NCBI RefSeq assembly: GCF_050314255.1
Contig: NZ_JBNPMZ010000005.1
Coordinates: 1-64,000 of the forward strand
Direction of reading: 5' to 3'
DNA: 64,000 bases
From: Claveliimonas sp034178805
Lineage (GTDB): Bacteria > Bacillota > Clostridia > Lachnospirales > Lachnospiraceae
Both the position numbers and the translations under genes were made by a program. Positions within the stretch are counted from its first letter, which is position 1, and each line of letters starts with the position of its first letter. Of the stretch, positions 23,035 through 30,923 are shown in pieces. The notes under the pieces were generated by a model that saw only the letters and a program-made list of their open reading frames with translations, was not told where the DNA came from and did no database searches.

Positions 23035-23068
23035 AAAAATATAAGGGAAGCATTACGCTTCCCTTATA
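23035..23068 (-). terminator. attenuating terminator between antitoxin RNA and toxin
   Basis: Stem ATAAGGGAAGC (23041-23051) with GCTTCCCTTAT (23057-23067), closed by one more pair, and five T on the minus strand (23035-23039). The position between repeats and toxin start is diagnostic of type III systems. Confidence 0.85.
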
Positions 23069-23178
23069 GGCTTTATCGTTTCCCATTTCATAACCATAAG
23101 GTTATAATCTTCGGCAGGGAATCGCCAATCTTTATCGTCTCTCTCTTCAACGCCTTTGGTGGAGAATCACCACACTTT
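23036..23178 (-). ncRNA. ToxI/CptI-like antitoxin RNA with two repeats
   Basis: Two imperfect repeats on the minus strand. Unit 1 (23171-23131, 41 nt) begins GGTGATTCTCCACCAAAG and ends ACGATAAA. Unit 2 (23126-23072, 55 nt) begins GGCGATTCCCTGCCGAAG and ends with the same ACGATAAA. The paired starts can form the small hairpin expected of type III pseudoknots, with compensatory changes between units (GGTG/CACC against GGC/GCC). Unit 2 holds an added hairpin, ATAACC-TTAT-GGTTAT. The RNA start near 23178 is inferred from the promoter. Confidence 0.75.
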
Positions 23179-23184
23179 AATTAT

Positions 23185-23212
23185 ATTATACACTTTTTCA
23201 TGCCAGTGTCAA
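23185..23212 (-). promoter_or_regulatory. strong promoter of the type III module
   Basis: Consensus TTGACA (23207-23212) and TATAAT (23185-23190), spacing 16 bp. It is the strongest promoter seen in the window, fitting the need for excess antitoxin RNA. Confidence 0.8.
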
Positions 23213-23219
23213 GATTTCA

Positions 23220-23345
23220 CCTCAACAGGCTACTTTTCTCCATTCACTGATATTCTAAAGTGTCTGTAATATATTTTTTCTTGTTTTGTTTATTATATGC
23301 TCATATCACGATAATTTGTGATAAGTTATGATATTCCATTTCGAA
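23220..23345. other. AT-rich spacer between the type III module and tsf
   Basis: There is no gene in this stretch. The only structure noticed is TATCAC (23304-23309) facing GTGATA (23318-23323), a possible weak operator or hairpin. Confidence 0.4.
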
Positions 23346-23348
23346 CGC

Positions 23349-23395
23349 AAAAAACCCCTGAAAATGCCCATTTCCCGGGATCTTCAGGGGTTTTA
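23349..23395 (-). terminator. terminator of the rpsB-tsf operon
   Basis: AAAACCCCTGAA pairs with TTCAGGGGTTTT, and the minus strand then runs into T residues. It lies about 20 bases after the tsf stop. Confidence 0.85.
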
Positions 23396-23416
23396 TAATC
23401 ATTTTGTTCTAGGAAT

Positions 23417-24352
23417 TTACTTTCCCATCTGAGCTGCAACTTCTGCTGCGAAGTCCTCGTTCTTCTTCTCAAGACCTTCTCCTGTCTCGAAACGAACGAA
23501 CTTCTGAAGTTTGATCTCTGTTCCGTTTTCTTTTCCAACTGCTTCAAGGTATTTAGCAACAGACTGTTTTCCGTCTTCTGCCTTTACATATACCTGATCT
23601 AACAGACAGATCTCTTTCATTTCTTTGTTGATACGTCCGTTGATCATTCCCTGGATAACCTTCTCCGGTTTCTGGGATTCTTTCGGATCGTTCATGATCT
23701 GAGCAAGCAGAATCTCTTTCTCGTGTGCGATGTACTCGTCATCAATATCTGCCTGGCTTACATATTTAGCATTCAATGCTGCAACCTGCATTGCAATGTT
23801 CTTAAGTGCTTCTTTTACTGCGTCGTTTACAACTGCTGTCTCAGCAACTACTAATACACCAATTCTTCCGCCGCCGTGAATGTAGGATACTACTGCACCG
23901 TTATCAACTACAACCTTCTCAAATCTTCTGATGCTGAGTTTCTCTCCGATTACGGAAATCTTCTCTGTCAGTGCATCATTTACAGTCTTGCTTGCATCTT
24001 CATTCCAAGCTTCAGCCATGAATGCATCCATCTCTGTATTCTCTGTAGCAAGTGCCTGATTAACAACACCTTTTACAAATGCCTGGAAATCTGCGTTCTT
24101 AGCAACGAAGTCTGTCTCAGAGTTAACTTCAACGATTGCTGCAACGTTGTCACCCTGAACATCAGCCATTACGATACCTTCTGCTGCGATACGTCCAGCC
24201 TTCTTCTCAGCTTTAGCCTGTCCGTTCTTTCTCAGGAATTCAACAGCTGCATCCATATCTCCGTTTGTTTCATTCAGAGCTTTCTTGCAGTCCATCATGC
24301 CTGCGCCTGTCATTTCTCTTAATTCTTTTACCATACTAGCTGTTACTGCCAT
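23417..24352 (-). CDS. tsf: translation elongation factor Ts
   Basis: 311 residues starting MAVTASMVKELREMTGAGMM, the conserved EF-Ts opening (UBA-like domain with the TGAGMMDCKKAL motif). Next come EVNSETDFVAKN and the dimerisation core with HGGGRIGVLV. The protein exchanges GDP for GTP on EF-Tu. GGAGG precedes the ATG at 24352. It follows rpsB by 58 bases, the standard order. Confidence 0.97.
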   Translation of the reverse strand: MAVTASMVKELREMTGAGMMDCKKALNETNGDMDAAVEFLRKNGQAKAEKKAGRIAAEGIVMADVQGDNVAAIVEVNSETDFVAKNADFQAFVKGVVNQALATENTEMDAFMAEAWNEDASKTVNDALTEKISVIGEKLSIRRFEKVVVDNGAVVSYIHGGGRIGVLVVAETAVVNDAVKEALKNIAMQVAALNAKYVSQADIDDEYIAHEKEILLAQIMNDPKESQKPEKVIQGMINGRINKEMKEICLLDQVYVKAEDGKQSVAKYLEAVGKENGTEIKLQKFVRFETGEGLEKKNEDFAAEVAAQMGK

Positions 24353-24410
24353 CTTCTTATCCTCCAAACTTTTTTCATTCGGGGCATCCGAAGATACCCC
24401 GATCAAAATC

Positions 24411-25160
24411 CTACTCTTCTACTGCTTCCTCGTAAGCTTCCTCAGCAGCCTCTTCTACGTACTCATCGTAGCCGGCTTCTCCCTGATTAGCCTCGATAAC
24501 AGCGTCTGCCATCTTGGAAACGATTAATTTTACTGCACGGATTGCATCGTCATTTCCTGGGATTACATAGTCCAGTTCTTCCGGATCACAGTTTGTATCA
24601 GCAATACCGATAAGCGGAATTCCGAGTGTGTGAGCTTCCTGTACACAGATTCTTTCTTTCTTCGGGTCTACGATAAAGATTGCATCCGGTACTTTCTTCA
24701 TTTCTTTGATGCCACCAAGGTTCTTCTCAAGTTTCTCCCACTCTTTCTTAAGCTGGATAACTTCTTTCTTTGGCAGAACATCGAATGTTCCGTCTTCAGC
24801 CATCTTCTCGATCTCTTTCAGACGAGCGATTCTGCTCTTGATTGTCTTGAAGTTTGTGAGCATACCACCTAACCATCTCTCATTTACATAGAACATTCCG
24901 CAACGCTCTGCTTCTGTCTTGATAGCATCCTGAGCCTGTTTCTTTGTTCCTACGAAGAGGATTGTACCGCCTTCTGCTGCGATATCAGCGATTGCCTGAT
25001 ATGCCTCATCAACCTTACCTACAGATTTCTGTAAGTCGATGATGTAGATACCATTTCTCTCTGTGTAAATGTAAGGAGCCATCTTAGGGTTCCATCTTCT
25101 GGTCTGGTGTCCAAAATGTACACCTGCTTCTAAAAGCTGTTTCATTGAAATAACGCTCAT
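24411..25160 (-). CDS. rpsB: 30S ribosomal protein S2
   Basis: 249 residues starting MSVISMKQLLEAGVHFGHQT. Family motifs FGHQTRRWNPKMAPYIYTER, GTKKQAQ, WLGGMLTNFKTI and IPLIGIADTNCDPE are all present. A glutamate-rich tail (EEAAEEAYEEAVEE) extends past the core, as often seen in Clostridia. The ATG at 25160 follows GGAGGAAAG. Paired with tsf downstream. Confidence 0.97.
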   Translation of the reverse strand: MSVISMKQLLEAGVHFGHQTRRWNPKMAPYIYTERNGIYIIDLQKSVGKVDEAYQAIADIAAEGGTILFVGTKKQAQDAIKTEAERCGMFYVNERWLGGMLTNFKTIKSRIARLKEIEKMAEDGTFDVLPKKEVIQLKKEWEKLEKNLGGIKEMKKVPDAIFIVDPKKERICVQEAHTLGIPLIGIADTNCDPEELDYVIPGNDDAIRAVKLIVSKMADAVIEANQGEAGYDEYVEEAAEEAYEEAVEE

Positions 25161-25281
25161 GTTTCTTTCCTCCATTTGGTTTTGATTCTTCCGCACCTCT
25201 CATATTCCTGCAGGACCGTCCTGTTCTCAGGCTTTGGCACCCCCGCAGACATCCTTGTGCGTGTTTTTTTGCGACCTTCAA

Positions 25282-25310
25282 ATAATAGCATAAAAACCCT
25301 GCGATTGCAA
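25282..25310 (-). promoter_or_regulatory. rpsB-tsf promoter
   Basis: TTGCAA (25305-25310) and TATTAT (25282-25287), spacing 17 bp. It leaves a leader of about 115 bases before rpsB containing GC-rich self-complementary stretches (for example 25210-25222), a plausible S2 autoregulation site. Confidence 0.6.
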
Positions 25311-25321
25311 GGTTTTTCCCA

Positions 25322-27142
25322 CTAAATATGGAATTTTTTATGCATTTCCTCCTTGAATTCCCTGCCCTTAAAAATGGGCAGTGCTGCAAGAAAAAGAAAA
25401 CTCACACCCACACAGACGATTGTAAAATATTTAAAACTCACAATCCCGGTAATGAGGAGCAGAAAGGGCAGAACTGCTCCGTAGCTTGCCGCAATAAAAT
25501 AATAGATCATATACTCCCGCGCCGAATGTTTCTGTATTCTGGACATCACCAGCATAGATACTTCTACAAACATGCAGGCAATAGGCAGCACATAATTCAC
25601 AGACCATCCCAGCCATCCGACCGCCTTGTCCCAGATTATACTTCCGATCGTCACGATCAGAAGCATCCAGGCGGCAACTTTCATAAGATTGTGACGCTTA
25701 CGATACCCTGTAAATAGTGCAAGCCAGACGCTGGCAGCACCGCCTATTGCATAAAAACTCCAATGGCTTTCCGGTGTCAGCATACTGTTAAGCATCCCGC
25801 ATAGAACTGCGATTACCAGACATACAAATGAGAATGCCTTGAATACCTGCTGTCCCCGATACCCTTCATCTTTCGCCTCAGGATACTCCGGCTTCAGAAT
25901 CTCACAACTGATCCCCTGCTCCTTCAGTATCCGGAAGAAATTTCTCTTAATATTCGTACTGTCAAACCGGGAAGTAAACCCGAGTGAAATGACATCTGCG
26001 AAGGAACACATACACAGTTCTACTTTCGGTGTACTGGTAAATACTCCGAATCTGTAAATATATGGCATGTATGCTTCCGGCATCTTTACAATACTCATAT
26101 TAGAAAATATGGCTGTAACATCTCTTTCTGCTATCCGGGCTCCCGCATGAATTCCCAGATTTTTAAGACTGATGGGCACAAATTTTATAATTGGATTTAA
26201 CTCCAGCGCAATCAGATTGTCCATTCTTTTTTCGATCCGTTCCTTTTGCAGTTCCCGCTCAAAGGACTGTTTCGTGTATTCCAGCACCTGATCAAATGAA
26301 CCGTCATTTTCCCCGAAATGATATCCCGGCTCAATCCATCCAAAGAAATTCAGCATGGATGCCGACGGGAAATAATTTCTGAGATTTACAGGCACCATCA
26401 GGATTACCGGCCGTTTCTCCTGCATCTTTGTCATTTCTCCGTGAATTGCACACAAAAATACTGCTGTCAGGTAAACAGTCATGGAAACGCCCTTTTCCCG
26501 CGCTTTTTTCAGTACCTCTTTCACTGAGAGAACTGCCTCCGTAATCTGAAGTCGGCCTCTTTCTTTTCTGGGTTTTCGAATCTGAAACGCTTTTGGCTTC
26601 TTCTCCCGCTTTCCACGGCGCCTGGAAGAATAGTATTTCGTAAATGCATTATCCTCCTGATCTTCTACCGTCACCTGACTGTCGTGAATCTCCTCATCAA
26701 CAATTCCTTCATCCTTATGAGCCAGATAAATATAATTCTTAACCAGTTCCCGCACAAACTCCATAGCTCCCGTTCCATCCGTCAGAGCATGGTATACTTC
26801 AAAATTAATCCGGTTCTTATAGAAGGTAACATCGAACAGAAGCTTTTTCTTATTTCTAATATAAATATTACTGCAGGGTTCTTTATCTTCCTCACGGACC
26901 ACCGGCCTCAAGCTGCTCTTTTCCAGATAGTGCCAGAAAAGTCCTGTACGCATGACCGACAGAAAAACCGGATATTTCCGAACCGTCCTGTCCGTTGCCT
27001 CCTGAAGAATAACCGGATCTATTTCTTCCTTTAATTCACAGAAAAATCGAAAAACACGCGTATCCTTCTCATTGCTGGTCGCGGAGTACAGCTTGGCCAC
27101 ATTATCCAATTTACGCCAATAAGCTCTTTTAGTCTCAAACAC
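25322..27142 (-). CDS. acyltransferase-like protein with membrane domain (DUF6320)
   Basis: 606 residues. The first ~400 resemble alcohol/peptide acetyltransferases of the condensation fold: YHALTDGTGAMEFV (about 113-126) is the HxxxDG active motif, followed by VPVNLRNYFPS and LNFFGWIEPGYHF. The last ~190 residues contain about six membrane segments and match the DUF6320 type as I recall it. The pair of such a protein with an alpha/beta hydrolase occurs in Lachnospiraceae; the acyl acceptor is not known, and lipid or sterol-like products are possible. It lies 4 bases after the hydrolase stop, so the two are one operon. Confidence 0.75.
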   Translation of the reverse strand: MFETKRAYWRKLDNVAKLYSATSNEKDTRVFRFFCELKEEIDPVILQEATDRTVRKYPVFLSVMRTGLFWHYLEKSSLRPVVREEDKEPCSNIYIRNKKKLLFDVTFYKNRINFEVYHALTDGTGAMEFVRELVKNYIYLAHKDEGIVDEEIHDSQVTVEDQEDNAFTKYYSSRRRGKREKKPKAFQIRKPRKERGRLQITEAVLSVKEVLKKAREKGVSMTVYLTAVFLCAIHGEMTKMQEKRPVILMVPVNLRNYFPSASMLNFFGWIEPGYHFGENDGSFDQVLEYTKQSFERELQKERIEKRMDNLIALELNPIIKFVPISLKNLGIHAGARIAERDVTAIFSNMSIVKMPEAYMPYIYRFGVFTSTPKVELCMCSFADVISLGFTSRFDSTNIKRNFFRILKEQGISCEILKPEYPEAKDEGYRGQQVFKAFSFVCLVIAVLCGMLNSMLTPESHWSFYAIGGAASVWLALFTGYRKRHNLMKVAAWMLLIVTIGSIIWDKAVGWLGWSVNYVLPIACMFVEVSMLVMSRIQKHSAREYMIYYFIAASYGAVLPFLLLITGIVSFKYFTIVCVGVSFLFLAALPIFKGREFKEEMHKKFHI

Positions 27143-27146
27143 CTCT

Positions 27147-28070
27147 CTATGTCTCCTCTAAAAATTCTATAATCTTATCAAAACTTTCCTGCACATGGTA
27201 AAATTTGATTCCCAGAGAAAAAAATCCATGCAGTGCATCCTTTATACGACATATTTTCACCCGGTTTCCTGCCTGAGCAAGCTTCTCGCCATATGCTTCC
27301 CCCTCATCCCGGAGCGGATCAAATTCCGCCGTCAATATCAGTGTATCCGGTTGTCTTGTCAAATCCTCTGCAAGAACAGGAGCAAAATATGGATTCTTCT
27401 TATCTTCTTCATTTCTGGCATAATAATCCACATAATCTCTCATCTTTCCTGCTGTTAACAAATAGTCAGTTCCATTTTCCCGAACGGATGCAAATGGTGA
27501 ATTATCCGAATAGTCGCTGTTAGTAGCCGGATAGATCAGTATCTGGCGTCTGGGCAGGAAATCTCCCTTATCTCTGGCCATGAGACTGACTGCCGCTGCC
27601 AGATTTCCTCCCGCACTATCCCCTATCAGTGTAATCTTCTCCGGATCTGCCTTGGGAATCAATATGCCGCTGTAGAGCGCATCTGCCACAGCATAACAGT
27701 CCATAAGCCCCGTAGGAAACTTGTATTCCGGTGCCAGGCGGTACTCCACAGCGACCACCAGATGACCCGTAGCTTTTGCCAGCCGGGCGCATACCCGGTC
27801 ATAATTTTCTATATGTTCCGTTACCCATCCGCCGCCATGAAAAAACAGCATAATCGGAGGAATTTCCTCTTCTTCCTGTGATTCTCCAGGAAGGTAAAAC
27901 CGAAGAGGGATGGGGTAAGTGCCATTATATACCTGATAATCTACTTTGCGACGAAATATTTTTAATGGATCAATTGCCTTTAGATCGGTCAAATGTCTGG
28001 CTGCTTCCACTTCGATTCCATCAAAAGACAGCGCCTTTAATACCTTTAGCATTGTTCTGTTAATTGCCAT
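27147..28070 (-). CDS. alpha/beta hydrolase, hormone-sensitive-lipase type esterase
   Basis: 307 residues. HSL-family oxyanion motif FFHGGGW, nucleophile motif GDSAGGN (Ser), acid in LILTAEFDPLRDEG and a histidine in ALHGFFSL complete the triad. There is no signal peptide, so it is cytoplasmic. The ATG at 28070 follows GGAGAAGG; an in-frame earlier start would run through the p60 terminator. Coupled to the DUF6320 gene, it probably deacylates a product of, or substrate for, that protein. Confidence 0.88.
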   Translation of the reverse strand: MAINRTMLKVLKALSFDGIEVEAARHLTDLKAIDPLKIFRRKVDYQVYNGTYPIPLRFYLPGESQEEEEIPPIMLFFHGGGWVTEHIENYDRVCARLAKATGHLVVAVEYRLAPEYKFPTGLMDCYAVADALYSGILIPKADPEKITLIGDSAGGNLAAAVSLMARDKGDFLPRRQILIYPATNSDYSDNSPFASVRENGTDYLLTAGKMRDYVDYYARNEEDKKNPYFAPVLAEDLTRQPDTLILTAEFDPLRDEGEAYGEKLAQAGNRVKICRIKDALHGFFSLGIKFYHVQESFDKIIEFLEET

Positions 28071-28087
28071 ACCTTCTCCTTTATCTG

Positions 28088-28117
28088 AAAAAAGCCAGAG
28101 GTATCTGCCTCCGGCTT
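28088..28117 (-). terminator. terminator of the NlpC/P60 gene
   Basis: AAAGCCAGAGG pairs with CCTCCGGCTTT (one mismatch) around a 6-base loop, with a T run on the minus strand. It lies 30 bases past the p60 stop. Confidence 0.85.
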
Positions 28118-28146
28118 TGGTCATTTACAAATCTTTTATTTTAGGA

Positions 28147-29274
28147 TTATAAGACACGTCTCACACATTTCAACGGTCTGTACTGGCAATCCGCCCATTC
28201 AACAATTCCAACTTCCGGTGAAGATGCGTGAATGATTCCTCCTGTACCATTATAGATTCCCACATGTCCATAATAACAGAGCAGATCTCCTGCCTGCGCC
28301 TGAGATAATGGAACTTCTACTCCGGCATAAGCCTGATCTGAATCCACACGTCCCAGTGAAACGCCAAATGCAGCATAAATCTGTTGGGTAAATCCTGAAC
28401 AGTCAATACCATCGGTCAGACTGTTTCCACCATATACATATGGATTACCAAGGAACTGTCTTGCATAGGCAACTACAGCCCATCCATCGGTTCCCTGCGG
28501 CGGAACATAGTTTGAAGAACCTCCGCTGTTGCCATTATTTCCGCTATTTCCACTGTTATTGCTATTATTAGCGTTATTTCCTGTATTGTTGGACGCTGCC
28601 TGCTGTGCTGCCTGTTGTGCTGCCGCCAGCTGGGCTTCCCTTTCTTCTCTTGCTTTACGCTCCGCCTCCTGCTGAGCAGCAATTGCATCCTGAATCTTCT
28701 GATCAAGCTGGGCAATCTCTGTCTGTTTACTCTCTATCGTACTGTTCAGATTTGCTTTCTCTGTTTCGAGACTCACCTGCATCTCCTGAAGCTCAGTAGC
28801 TTCTTCCTTCAGACTGACCATCAGATTTTCAACCTTCCTGGTAGTCTCCACATACTCATCCAGTTTTTCTCGGTCATAGGTATGTACTTCCTGTATGTAC
28901 TCTGCTTTATTTACCAGATCCGAAAAGCTTTTTGCAGAAAGCAGCGTCTCAAGAAATGAACCCGTTCCTTCCTCGTACATATACTTAATACGAAGCTTCA
29001 TTGCCTCATACTGTTCGTTCTGCTTAACAATAGATTCTTCCAGATCAATATTTGCCTTGTCAATCTCAGTCTGCTTTCTAGACATATTTTCTTCCAGTTC
29101 TGAAATCTTATTAAGTGTACTGCTGAGCTGTTCCTGGAGAGAATCCACCTCACTTTGCGTGGCCTCCTTATCCTGCTTCATATCATCCACTGATGGAGTC
29201 GCAAAAACCGGTGTTACCACCAACGCACTGACAAGAACTGCTGCAACAAATGCCTGGACTATTCTTTTTTTCAT
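28147..29274 (-). CDS. secreted NlpC/P60 peptidoglycan endopeptidase with coiled coil
   Basis: 375 residues. Signal peptide 1-25 (VVTPVFA cleavage). A long coiled coil (about 30-220) has the PcsB/CwlO layout, and an Asn/Gly/Ser linker spans 226-255. The NlpC/P60 domain has Cys292 (DCSGF), His337 (GHVGIY) and His349. Such proteins cut stem peptides in the wall during growth or division, and the coiled coil is held by FtsEX in relatives. No ftsEX is nearby. Catalytic residues are intact. Confidence 0.92.
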   Translation of the reverse strand: MKKRIVQAFVAAVLVSALVVTPVFATPSVDDMKQDKEATQSEVDSLQEQLSSTLNKISELEENMSRKQTEIDKANIDLEESIVKQNEQYEAMKLRIKYMYEEGTGSFLETLLSAKSFSDLVNKAEYIQEVHTYDREKLDEYVETTRKVENLMVSLKEEATELQEMQVSLETEKANLNSTIESKQTEIAQLDQKIQDAIAAQQEAERKAREEREAQLAAAQQAAQQAASNNTGNNANNSNNSGNSGNNGNSGGSSNYVPPQGTDGWAVVAYARQFLGNPYVYGGNSLTDGIDCSGFTQQIYAAFGVSLGRVDSDQAYAGVEVPLSQAQAGDLLCYYGHVGIYNGTGGIIHASSPEVGIVEWADCQYRPLKCVRRVL

Positions 29275-29399
29275 ATATATTTCCCCTGTTCTTTTATACT
29301 TCCAACATATATCTACATACTTATATTAAGAATACAACATTTTTATCAGAAATTCAAGCCGTATATTTTTGCCAGGCTCCACACTTTTTTGTTAGATTT

Positions 29400-30911
29400 C
29401 TACAAATTCGAATATCCCATCAGGCTCTCATCTACTGCCTTTGCAGCTTCTCTTCCTTCCCGGATTGCCCATACTACCAGAGACTGTCCTCTGTGCATAT
29501 CGCCTGCCGTGAATATTCTTTCTGCGCTTGTCGCATACTGTCCCGGGGCAGTCGCTACGTTCGTGCGTCCGTTTACATCCACACCAAATGCCTTTGTCAC
29601 GTAGCTCTCGCTTCCCAGAAAGCCTGCAGCAATCAATACAAGCTCGGCATCTACCGTATATTCACTTCCCGGCACCTCTGTCATCATCATGCGACCTGTC
29701 TTCTCATCTTTTTGGGGTTCCAGCTTCACAAGCACTGCCTTACAGACATTTCCCGCTTTATCTTTCACAAATTCTTTTACTGTCGTCTGATATACACGCG
29801 GATCATTTCCGAAGACAGCTGCAGCCTCCTGCTGACCATAATCTGTCTTACAGACTTTCGGCCACTCCGGCCACGGGTTCTCAGGTGCGCGCTCCTTTGG
29901 CGGTTGTGGCATCATTTCCAGCTGAAGAACACTCTTTGCCCCATGTCGCATGGACGTTCCCACACAGTCATTTCCCGTATCACCGCCGCCGATTACCAGT
30001 ACATGCTTTCCTTTGGCTGAGATATAAGTTCCTTCCTTTGGCTGTCCGGCTCTTTCAGCGCCCTCCGGCACATTGTTCCACAGTGCCTTTGTGGTAGATT
30101 TCAGGAAATCCACTGCAAAATAGATTCCGCCGGCTTCCCTTCCTTTTGCTTTGATATCTCTTGGATTTGAAGCGCCGCAGGCAAGAATAATCCTGTCAAA
30201 TTCTTTTAGCAATGTTGACGCCTTCTTATCTTTTCCGATATTGCATCCGGTCACAAAGGTAATTCCTTCTTCTTCCATGATACGGATCTTCCGGTCAATA
30301 ATCTGTTTTTCCAGCTTCATATTTGGAATTCCGTATCTAAGAAGTCCACCCGGTTTATCTTCTCTCTCAAACACAGTTACCAGATGACCTCTCCGGTTCA
30401 GAAGGTCAGCGGCCGCAAGACCGCTGGGACCGCTTCCCACAACTGCCACCTTTTTGCCGGTACGTACCTTCGGAGGATTTGCATCGGCATAGCCTTTCTC
30501 GTAAGCATTTTCTATAATGGCATACTCATTCGCTTTTGATGATACCGGATCATCATTTAAATTACAGGTACAGGCAGCCTCACAGAGAGCAGGGCATACT
30601 CTGGATGTAAATTCCGGGAAATTATTGGTCTTTTTCAAACGGAAATACGCCTCCTGAAGGTTACCATGATACAAAAGATCATTCCACTCCGGCACCAGAT
30701 TATGGAGAGGGCATCCGCTCACCATCCCCATGATCATCTGTCCCGCCTGACAGAAAGGGACTCCACAGGCCATACACCTTGCACCCTGTTTTTTCTGTTC
30801 CTCATAAGAAAGCGGAACATGGAATTCATTATAGTGCCCGATTCGTTCTATTGGGTCCTGTGCCGGTTTATCCTGCCGGCCATATTCTAAAAATCCTGTC
30901 GCTTTTCCCAC
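29400..30911 (-). CDS. gltD: glutamate synthase small subunit (NADPH)
   Basis: 503 residues. Iron-sulfur cysteines are at 46, 49, 54 and 67 (CMACGVPFC...CPLHN) and at 106, 110, 114 and 116 (CPALCEAACTC). The FAD motif is GSGPSG (159-164). A second nucleotide motif is VLVIGGGDTGNDCVGTS, and the C-terminal FAD motif is RIFTAGDMHRGQSLVVWAI. It passes electrons from NADPH to the large subunit for glutamate synthesis. Placed 12 bases after gltB, it is cotranscribed with it. Confidence 0.96.
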   Translation of the reverse strand: MGKATGFLEYGRQDKPAQDPIERIGHYNEFHVPLSYEEQKKQGARCMACGVPFCQAGQMIMGMVSGCPLHNLVPEWNDLLYHGNLQEAYFRLKKTNNFPEFTSRVCPALCEAACTCNLNDDPVSSKANEYAIIENAYEKGYADANPPKVRTGKKVAVVGSGPSGLAAADLLNRRGHLVTVFEREDKPGGLLRYGIPNMKLEKQIIDRKIRIMEEEGITFVTGCNIGKDKKASTLLKEFDRIILACGASNPRDIKAKGREAGGIYFAVDFLKSTTKALWNNVPEGAERAGQPKEGTYISAKGKHVLVIGGGDTGNDCVGTSMRHGAKSVLQLEMMPQPPKERAPENPWPEWPKVCKTDYGQQEAAAVFGNDPRVYQTTVKEFVKDKAGNVCKAVLVKLEPQKDEKTGRMMMTEVPGSEYTVDAELVLIAAGFLGSESYVTKAFGVDVNGRTNVATAPGQYATSAERIFTAGDMHRGQSLVVWAIREGREAAKAVDESLMGYSNL

Positions 30912-30923
30912 TTTTCCTTCCTC

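Noticed and set aside
23072..23171. CRISPR array
   Set aside because: Only two imperfect units of unequal length without spacers, next to a type III toxin; antitoxin RNA explains them.
28473..28715. Short frame within the NlpC/P60 gene
   Set aside because: It arises from the repetitive Asn/Ala linker in another frame of the same strand and has no start signal.
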